Part shown: in pieces, positions 56,942-64,000 of the stretch
Layout: each line of letters opens with the position of its first letter
How positions within the stretch are numbered: position 1 is the first letter of the stretch
Origin: Heracleum sosnowskyi
Lineage: Eukaryota; Streptophyta; Magnoliopsida; Apiales; Apiaceae
NCBI GenBank assembly: GCA_030848705.1
Contig: CM061238.1
Coordinates: 55,033,133-55,097,132 of the forward strand
DNA length: 64,000 nt
Direction: 5' to 3'
The notes under the pieces: model-generated
The model's input: only the letters and a program-made list of their open reading frames with translations
What the model was told of the DNA's origin: nothing
Database searches by the model: none
Made by a program: the position numbers and the translations under genes

Positions 56942-57422
56942 GGAAAGCTACAAAGAGGAAATCCTGATGGTTATTCAGAAAGGTATGTATTTTTGATCTA
57001 TTCCTGATAGGACTCAATCCTGACAGGAAGTCAACTGGTCAATCCTGATGTTCAGGTTAGTATTTCATTGCTTCATTTGTGCCTAATTTTTCGTCAGTAT
57101 CTGCTGATGGACGGTTGAGTTTTAGTAGGACAACTATATGAGCGCGTGTGTTGCACTGTTATAGATATACATATACATACACATAAAAAGCGGTGTAGTT
57201 TCATTTAAATTACACACGTAATCTCTCCGCTAATTATTTGTGCACAAATCATATCCTGCCACCTGTTATTGAGAGTAAAGTTTTGTTCTAACAAAATACT
57301 TTTACTTATTCTAAATCATTAATTACTCTCTCATCATCAGTTTTTCGATTTTCTATCTCTCTCTGTGCTCACGAAACCTAACTATTTTCAAACATCAATT
57401 CTCAAGATTTTTAAGAATTACA
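56942..57422 (+). other. Spacer between pol and ORF3 of Sirevirus C
   Basis: 481 bp, non-coding. It begins with several ATCCTGATG/CCTGACAGG units (56962-57058), the C family motif. No antisense ORF is present. Confidence 0.7.
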
Positions 57423-57772
57423 ATGGCGTCTTCATCATTCATGAACAAACAAACAATGATTAGTGGTGTTACTTTTGCCACTAATAATTTTGTGGCTATT
57501 CTAAATCATCAAGATTTACCCAATGAGTTTCATATAATTCAAGATTTTCTATCTTCAAGCCCATTGAAGTTTGCTTTAACAGAACCTGCAAGTGTTTCTT
57601 TTAAGTCTGTAATGCAGCTATGGAACTCAGTTACTTTTGACAAAGGGTATTCTGACACCATATTGATGAGTTTTGAATATAATGGAATTACTCACTATCT
57701 GACTCCTGCAATTGTGGAGGAAGCCCTGCATTTACCTGTTCTTGGTGATGCTATTCCTGATAATGTTTCGGA
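57423..57772 (+). pseudogene. ORF3 of Sirevirus C, N-terminal part cut by D
   Basis: ATG at 57423 (MASSSFMNKQTMISG) in good context. About 116 residues resemble the N-terminal domain of the other ORF3 proteins: FATNNFVAILNHQDLPNEFH, ALTEPASVSFKSV and LTPAIVEEALHLP align in outline with A and B. The open frame continues artificially to 57848, but from 57773 it is read out of the D LTR. The rest of ORF3 must lie beyond D. Confidence 0.85.
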
Positions 57773-58926
57773 TGTTGGAACGGATGATTACTGTTCTGCG
57801 TTTTACTATATGATTGATTACGAGTTCGAAAAGAAAACTTTACCTTAATCGATACGATTCTGATCCACGTCTTCTACTGAATTCCTTGATTCCCTTCGAG
57901 CGAAGTGTGGCCTTCGATCTCCCGAAGTTTCCTCTCCTTAAAGCCTCGAAATCCCAAAACCCTAGCTCCTTGCGGCTGCCCTAGGTTTTAATCTCGAATT
58001 ATGAAAAACCGAAAAAACGTTTTCAGCCTTTAGGAGAACAAGAATATTTATAGGCTCCAGTAGGGATCATGGACAATTAGGTCGGGCCTCCCAATGACAT
58101 TCTGGGTCAAGCCCAATGTCATTAAATATTAATTCTATCCACTAACGAATTAATATCTGCACTGCCTTTCCTAATACCGTAATTGCTTTATTATTAAATT
58201 CGGCTCCTATATTATTTGCTTATTAAATTCCCCATGTTTAAGATATCGTATGTCCATTAATTAAATTAATTTCTGATAATTAATTTAATTAATATCTTTT
58301 TATCCTTGATCATCCACTCAACCTTATAATTATGCAAGAACAAATCTGCCTGCAGGACTAAAGCATAATTATCTTTATGAGCTTTCAAGAGGACATCATC
58401 AACCCGAATATTATCAGGACATGGTTTCCTTATGTAATTAATATCCCACTCTGCATGCAATGTCATTGCTCAATACATAATATTGTAATTAACAATTAAT
58501 TACATCACATATGAATCAAAGCATGTGCATTGCATACAAGTGTCAATCACTACACTTGGATTGAGAACCTAAGCATTAATAATATCATAGAATCTTAGTT
58601 CTTCTTTATTGTCAGAATAGAAGAACAATTCTAATATTTCGATCCTGTTCAATATACACAAAGTATACAAGTATTATTTAATAGTCAAGATAAACTATTC
58701 CCAAATAATACTTCAGTTATTCCAGTGGTTTGTCTAATTCCACTTAAACTGTGAACCCTTTATATTATATATAGACACTGATAATTTAATCTTCTGTTAT
58801 CCCATTTGATACTAAATTATCCACAATATATAATAAACAGACAATGAATAATATGCAATCAAGATTCTCAATAAAATGGACAATGTTTATATACTACTAA
58901 TGAATAGTTTAGTATAAAACCCAACA
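57773..58926 (-). repeat. 3' LTR of copia element D
   Basis: 1154 bp, from TGTTGGAACGG to AAACCCAACA on the plus strand, followed by the polypurine-tract complement ATCTCCCACTTA. On the element strand the first ~310 bases are nearly identical to the N LTR, after which the two diverge strongly. Confidence 0.88.
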
Positions 58927-59001
58927 ATCTCCCACTTATACTCAAGCTATTCTTTGAGTATATCAGTGTTTATTAATATAATCCGCTACCAGTTTAAATA
59001 A

Positions 59002-62000
59002 CTATTCCGTGACCAGACATCTGACTCCTATCGCCTCCACGTGTTCTTCAAAAACCTTAGCTGGTAAACTCTTCGTGAAAGGATCAGCACGGTTGTCCTT
59101 TGATGCTATATCAGTCACAATAATATCTCCTCGCTTAACGAACTGTCGTATGAGGTGATACTTACGCTCAATGTGTTTTGCTGCCTTATGTTCTCGTGGT
59201 TCCTTTGTATTTGCAACAGCACCAGTATTATCACAATAAATTGTGATTTGCCGTGGCAAATTAGGAACTACATTCAAATCCAGCAGGAAATTCCGGAACC
59301 ATATAGCCTCCTTGGCTGCCTCAGAGGCTGCCACATATTCAGCTTCCATGGTTGAGTCTGCGATGCATTTCTGCTTCACACTCCTCCATATTACAGCTCC
59401 ACCTCCTAAAGTAAAAACACACCCCGAGGTTGACTTCCTCTTATCCCTATCTGTCTGGAAATCTGAATCGGTATATCCTACAGGAAACATGTCTGAAGCC
59501 TTGTAAATTAACATATACTTCTTAGTCCTTCGCAGGTACTTAAGTATCGTTTTTACTGCACTCCAATGCTCCTGACCTGGATTGGACTGATATCTACTGA
59601 CCATGCCTACGGCAAAGCAAATATCAGGTCTCGTGCATAACATGACATACATTAAGCTTCCACATGCTGAAGCATAAGGAACTGCTTTCATGTTCTCTAT
59701 CTCCTTAGGTGTTTTAGGACACTGCTCCTTTGATAGAGAGACTCCATTTCTAAAAGGTAAATTACCCTTCTTAGAGTCCTGCATGTTAAAACGAGCCAAT
59801 ACCTCATCAATGTACGGTTCTTGAGATAAAGCCAACGTTCTTTTCTTGCGATCTCTTATAACTTTGATCCCAAGAATGTATGCGGCTTCACCTAAGTCTT
59901 TCATTTCAAATTGTTTGAACAACCATGCCTTAATAGATGACAACATCTCTACATTGTTTCCAATGAGCAAAATGTCATCTACATATAGTACTAGAAAAAC
60001 CACTGCATTTCCTTCACTTTTCCTATACACACATGCTTCGCTTGGAGTCTGATCATAACCATTTGTCTGGACGGCCTGATCAAAACGAATGTTCCACTCC
60101 CTGGAAGCTTGTTTCAGTCCATAAATGGACTTCTTAAGCTTACACACTAGATGCTCTTGGCCCTCTTTGATGAATCCCTCTGGTTGCTGCATATGGATGT
60201 TTTCATCAAGACTTCCATTTAGGAAAGCTGTCTTGACATCCATTTGCCAAATCTCATAATCGAGATGAGCTGCTATAGATAAAAGAATCCGGATTGACTT
60301 AAGCATGACTACCGGAGAAAAGGTTTCCTCATAATCAATTCCTTGTTTCTGAGTATACCCTTTCGCAACAAGTCTTGCTTTCCAGGCTTTCACCTTTTTG
60401 TCAGATCCTCTTTTTCTTTTGTAGATCCACTTGCATCCAATGGGTTTTACACCATTGGGTGGTTCCACGAGATCCCAGACTTGATTGGAATACATAGATT
60501 CCATCTCAGATTGCATAGCCTTTTGCCAAAGATCTGCATCCTTATCTTGCATTGCTTCTTCGTATGTCCTGGGATCCTCGTCATATTCACCAGAGACTAA
60601 GTCCGAAGACTCTCCCAAAAACATGAACCTCTCAGGTTGTTTAACAACCCTCCCACTACGACGAAGCATTGGTGTGGTATTAGTGATAGGTTGTTCATTT
60701 ACTTGTGGTTGTTCTACTTGTACCGGTGGCATATTAGAATTATCTTGTCCTCCCACTATTTCCTCTAAAACAACAGTACTTATGGGTTTGTGATTCATTA
60801 TATAGTCTTCCTCTAAGAATCTAGCATTGGTGCTTACAATGACATCCCGATCCTTAGGACTATAAAACAAATACCCTTTTGTTCCCTTGGGATAACCCAC
60901 AAACAGCCTCACTTCTGTACGAGAATCTAACTTAGTCACGTTCTTGTTCAGCACATGTGCTGGACAACCCCAAATCCGAATGTGTTTCAAACTAGGTTTG
61001 GTACTAGTCCACAATTCTTTTGGAGTTTTTGGAACTGACTTAGAAGGTACCAAGTTTAGAAGATAAGCCGCTGTTTCTAGAGCATGTCCCCAAAACGACT
61101 TGGGTAAATTCGAATAACTCATCATCGATCTAACACTCTCTAAAAGAGTCCGGTTCCTTCTTTCTGCTACACCATTCTGCTGAGGTGTGCCAGGTGCAGT
61201 CAACTGGGATGAAATCCCATGTTCTGATAAATATTCTCTAAATTCTCCAAGCAGGTATTCGCCCCCACGATCTGATCGTAGTGACTTGATACATTTTCCT
61301 GAATGTCGCTTCTCCGCACTTGCTTTGTACTCTTTGAATTTTTCAAAGCACTCAGACTTGCGGTGCAACAGATAAATGTATCCATATCTCGAATAATCAT
61401 CAATGAAAGTGACAAAATATTCATACCCACCTCTCGCTTGGATATTCATAGGTCCACATAAATCAGTATGAACCAATTCTAACACATCTTTGGCTCTATT
61501 TCCTTTTGCCTTAAAAGGTCTACTGGTCATTTTTCCTTCCAAGCAAGATTCACAGACTGGAAATGGCTCCACTGCCAACGAGCCTAAAGGCCCATCTACT
61601 ACCAATCTTTGAATCCTCCTCAAGTTAATATGACCTAATCTCAAGTGCCAAAGATATGTTTGGTTCAATCCAGAAGGTTCCTTTCTTTTACTAGAGGTAG
61701 AAAATGTATTATTAATTTCACTTGGTTGCAGCATTGGTTCTATAGGATCAATAATATATAAATTGTCTTTCAATGTACCAGAACATATAACTCGTTTATT
61801 CATCATAATGGAAACATTACGATCCAAACAAACATTATAACCATCCATAGCAAGTTTAGAAACCGAAATTAAATTCCTTCTAAATGAAGGTACATAAAGA
61901 CAATTATTCAAAACCAAAATCCTATCATAACCAAAAGATAAAGAAATAACTCCAACTGCAACCACTGCTACTTTCGTAGCATCTCCCATGAACACATATA

Positions 62001-62958
62001 TCTCGCCATCTCTAAGCAGCCTGGTTTTCTGGAACCCCTGCATGGAATTACAAACATGATCAGTGGCTCCTGTGTCTACACACCAAGTGCTCGTAGACAT
62101 AGCCGCTATATATGTTTCCGTAACAAGAGAAAGAGACATACCAGTATTGTTCTTCTTAGAAAGAGGACAATCCTTTTTCCAGTGACCCGACTGCTTGCAC
62201 TTGAAGCACTTGCCCTTAGGCTTCTTCACTGAATTCTGAACTCCCAATGGTTTCACAACTTTCTGTGTCTGAACCTTCTTCTTCTTCTTTCCTTTCGGCT
62301 TTGAAGAAGAAACTTTCTCAGCCACATTTACCTGAACATGCTGCTGAAATAATGATTCCGCTGCCTGAAGCTCTGTCAGAAGTTCCGCAAGACTATACAA
62401 CTTCTTGTTCATGTTGTAATTCAAGCGAAACGGCTCAAAGCTTTTGGGCAAACTCATAAGTATGATATCGACCTGCGTTTCCGCATCAATATCAGCACCA
62501 AGGACCTCTAGTTCATTTATATGAGACATCATCAGAAGAACATGGTCCCTTACAGGTGTTTTTTCAGCCATCTGAGTGTTCATTAGAGACTTCATTGCTA
62601 CTTGCCTAGCAGCCCTATTCTGATCTCCGAAAAGCTCCTTGAGATTAAAGAGCATATCTGCAGCAGTGGTCATGGCCTGATGCTGATGTTGCAAAACACC
62701 CGACATTGCTGCCAGAATGTAACATCGCGACATCTCATCTGCCTTAGTCCACTTCTTAAAATACTCTTTTTCCTCATCCGGAGCATCGGCAGCAGGCTGG
62801 TCCGGTTGGGGTTCAACAGTACAAAATTTGAACTCTTCAGCAGTCAACACTATGTCCAAATTGCGTTTCCATTCAATATAGTTAGGTCCGGTAAGTTTGT
62901 TATCCTTAAGTATGGTGAAAAGTGGATTAAAGCCCATTCTATCCTGAGAATCATGCAT
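59002..62958 (-). CDS. gag-pol polyprotein of copia element D, 1318 aa, intact
   Basis: Single uninterrupted frame from ATG 62958 (MHDSQDRMGF). Gag domain with GPNYIEWKRNLDIVL; basic stretch; zinc knuckle CFKCKQSGHWKKDC at 251-264; protease CVDTGATD (Asp295); integrase zinc finger HLRLGHIN with CESC; integrase core Asp499, Asp563 and Glu599, DD35E spacing; RT MDVKTAFLNG and YVDDILLIG; RNase H GYTDSDFQTDRDKRKST and AEYVAASEAA; conserved tail ADPFTKSLPAKVF. All catalytic motifs I can check are present and there is no stop. Gag and pol are in one frame, unlike the Sireviruses here. It could supply functions in trans to N-like defective copies. Confidence 0.95.
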   Translation of the reverse strand: MHDSQDRMGFNPLFTILKDNKLTGPNYIEWKRNLDIVLTAEEFKFCTVEPQPDQPAADAPDEEKEYFKKWTKADEMSRCYILAAMSGVLQHQHQAMTTAADMLFNLKELFGDQNRAARQVAMKSLMNTQMAEKTPVRDHVLLMMSHINELEVLGADIDAETQVDIILMSLPKSFEPFRLNYNMNKKLYSLAELLTELQAAESLFQQHVQVNVAEKVSSSKPKGKKKKKVQTQKVVKPLGVQNSVKKPKGKCFKCKQSGHWKKDCPLSKKNNTGMSLSLVTETYIAAMSTSTWCVDTGATDHVCNSMQGFQKTRLLRDGEIYVFMGDATKVAVVAVGVISLSFGYDRILVLNNCLYVPSFRRNLISVSKLAMDGYNVCLDRNVSIMMNKRVICSGTLKDNLYIIDPIEPMLQPSEINNTFSTSSKRKEPSGLNQTYLWHLRLGHINLRRIQRLVVDGPLGSLAVEPFPVCESCLEGKMTSRPFKAKGNRAKDVLELVHTDLCGPMNIQARGGYEYFVTFIDDYSRYGYIYLLHRKSECFEKFKEYKASAEKRHSGKCIKSLRSDRGGEYLLGEFREYLSEHGISSQLTAPGTPQQNGVAERRNRTLLESVRSMMSYSNLPKSFWGHALETAAYLLNLVPSKSVPKTPKELWTSTKPSLKHIRIWGCPAHVLNKNVTKLDSRTEVRLFVGYPKGTKGYLFYSPKDRDVIVSTNARFLEEDYIMNHKPISTVVLEEIVGGQDNSNMPPVQVEQPQVNEQPITNTTPMLRRSGRVVKQPERFMFLGESSDLVSGEYDEDPRTYEEAMQDKDADLWQKAMQSEMESMYSNQVWDLVEPPNGVKPIGCKWIYKRKRGSDKKVKAWKARLVAKGYTQKQGIDYEETFSPVVMLKSIRILLSIAAHLDYEIWQMDVKTAFLNGSLDENIHMQQPEGFIKEGQEHLVCKLKKSIYGLKQASREWNIRFDQAVQTNGYDQTPSEACVYRKSEGNAVVFLVLYVDDILLIGNNVEMLSSIKAWLFKQFEMKDLGEAAYILGIKVIRDRKKRTLALSQEPYIDEVLARFNMQDSKKGNLPFRNGVSLSKEQCPKTPKEIENMKAVPYASACGSLMYVMLCTRPDICFAVGMVSRYQSNPGQEHWSAVKTILKYLRRTKKYMLIYKASDMFPVGYTDSDFQTDRDKRKSTSGCVFTLGGGAVIWRSVKQKCIADSTMEAEYVAASEAAKEAIWFRNFLLDLNVVPNLPRQITIYCDNTGAVANTKEPREHKAAKHIERKYHLIRQFVKRGDIIVTDIASKDNRADPFTKSLPAKVFEEHVEAIGVRCLVTE

Positions 62959-64000
62959 ATAACACTTAATCAGAAAATTGCATATATCTTAAAACCTATT
63001 GGTTTCCTCTAACAATTAATTAAAATTAATGCACTAATATTTAAATTCCATAAATATCTGGTACGCCATGATGGATGACATATATACCATTTAAATTTAA
63101 ATATTACTTCGGTCCTACTACTAAATAATACGCCACGTTAGGGTGGACTATATATTATCTTTCATAGCTAAGTGTATACCATTATTTAGATCTTAAGTTG
63201 CCTTTAGTCAGACCCATCCGTTCGATGTATCAATGGATAAATCCCAGGTGTTTTCGGTGAAGTCACAGACGGACTCGCTTAAGAACACAACTCCGTAGAC
63301 AGAAATATCCATTATCAACATCAATCAAGGAATGTCCAACTTTTTTCTCGAATTCTATGAAACTTGGTTTGTCACGATGGGGTGAGCTTACCTTTCAATA
63401 TTCGTGATTAACTTAAGAAGATTGTCCTAGTAATATCCTTAACACTACCCAGACGTCATAAATCATACGCCACGATGGGTGACATATATCCAATTCATAA
63501 TCGTCCTAGTGTTAAATTACATACAACCAATAATGGATGACCATGGGATCTAATATCAAATTAATTCCCTCTCCCACTTAGTATTTTACTTTGAGGATTT
63601 TTTTTATATCTACATGCATCGTCCTATGTTAATTCTTCGAGGTCCACATGTTATCATAATAACAAGACAAAGAACACATAACATAGTAGAACATGGCATG
63701 ACGATCAACATAATTAAAGCATAACATATAACCCTATGTCCATGTCGTTCTAGCATACTAAGGTTAGTATTGCATGGCATGATAATCACGTAAGGCATAT
63801 AAAATTGCAATAATTAAAATAAATAGCAGAAATTATGTAAAACATAATAAAACACATCCACTATTATGGCCCCAGAAAATCAGCTTCGAATTCTTTCGTT
63901 GAAAATTTCCCGAAATCTTCAGGAGCCCGTTTGGAGGCCTAAACAGCGTCAGAATGGGTCGAAAAATCGGGGAATGGTTCTTTAGATACATTCCAGCCTG
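62959..64000 (-). other. Untranslated leader of copia element D
   Basis: Nearly identical to the N leader up to about 63590 and diverged beyond. It has the same four CATCGTGGCGTA-like units (read on the minus strand, near 63062, 63131, 63375 and 63470). No gene seen. Confidence 0.75.

Larger units (their letters stand above)
38190..57772 (+). mobile_element. Sirevirus C (plus strand, interrupted by N and D)
   Basis: 5' LTR 38190-38729, primer site, gag, pol to 43999, then copia element N, then the rest of pol from 56489, spacer, and the start of ORF3 until D cuts in at 57773. The five bases before the LTR (ATGCT, 38185-38189) would be its target duplication, but the other end is outside the window. 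gag and pol carry several nonsense codons, so the copy is dead. It belongs to a third Sirevirus family with its own TCAGGA/ATCCTGATG motif. Confidence 0.9.
57773..64000 (-). mobile_element. Copia element D (minus strand, 5' end outside window)
   Basis: Starts with a 1154-bp 3' LTR inside C ORF3; the presumed target duplication is TCGGA (57768-57772). One intact gag-pol frame follows, then the leader to the window end. By comparison with N, the 5' LTR should start about 0.5 kb past the edge. Same family as N in the coding region. Confidence 0.9.

Noticed and set aside
57773..57848. C-terminal end of the open frame starting at 57423
   Set aside because: From 57773 on the frame runs through the LTR of D, so these residues are an artefact of the insertion.
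1..64000. CRISPR arrays, bacterial operons, tRNA or rRNA genes
   Set aside because: Regular direct repeats with unique spacers are absent; tRNA-like matches are only the short primer binding sites; all coding content is plant transposon type.

Overview
This window looks like intergenic DNA of a large, repeat-rich flowering-plant genome, most likely a eudicot. I see no single-copy host gene in place. Almost every base belongs to a nested stack of transposable elements: Ty1/copia LTR retrotransposons of the Sirevirus (SIRE/Maximus) type, a second copia family, a Tat-like Ty3/gypsy fragment, a gypsy-like LTR and two CACTA DNA transposons. I named the elements F, E, A, B, C, N, D, CACTA-1 and CACTA-2.

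Layout. 1-1210 is a decayed Tat-type gypsy pol fragment. It is cut by a copia remnant F (1211-1561, minus), which is followed by Sirevirus E (minus). E starts with its 3' LTR at 1562-2547 and continues in pieces to 38189. E has been split by CACTA-1 (2562-6907, TSD TTA), a gypsy-like LTR (7620 to about 11744), Sirevirus A (11825-23396, TSD TAGTA), Sirevirus B (24007-36861, TSD GAGAG) and Sirevirus C (38190 to beyond the window, plus strand). C is in turn split by copia element N (44000-56488, TSD GATTT) and by copia element D (57773 to beyond the window, minus). N carries CACTA-2 (48663-53419, TSD TAT) inside its pol. The deepest path is gypsy > F > E > C > N > CACTA-2.

How the parts work. 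Each Sirevirus has LTR - tRNA-Met type primer site - gag (with zinc knuckles) - pol (protease, integrase, reverse transcriptase, RNase H) - a third large ORF (ORF3, the so-called env-like ORF) - LTR. B looks youngest: its two 547-bp LTRs look identical by eye and gag and pol are open, but ORF3 has a frameshift. A is older (about 11 differences in 514 bp); its pol is broken while its 1152-codon ORF3 is open. C and E are degenerate. D has one uninterrupted 1318-residue gag-pol. N is nearly identical to D in its coding region but has two deletions in gag and a different LTR/leader segment. CACTA-1 holds a spliced TNP1-like (Transposase_24) gene; CACTA-2 holds captured fragments of a MYB3R-type gene and of a second, unrecognised gene.

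Most interesting signals: (1) each of three Sirevirus families carries its own short DNA motif, scattered through non-coding parts and, in A, B and C, also through low-complexity coding spacers (AAACTCTGA in A/B, TCAGGA/ATCCTGATG in C, CGTTGA in E); (2) B alone carries a roughly 970-bp segment with an antisense ORF that has its own TATA-like box; (3) N and D form a mosaic pair suggesting template switching; (4) a 3' splice-site-like sequence sits at the gag/pol junction in A, B and C.
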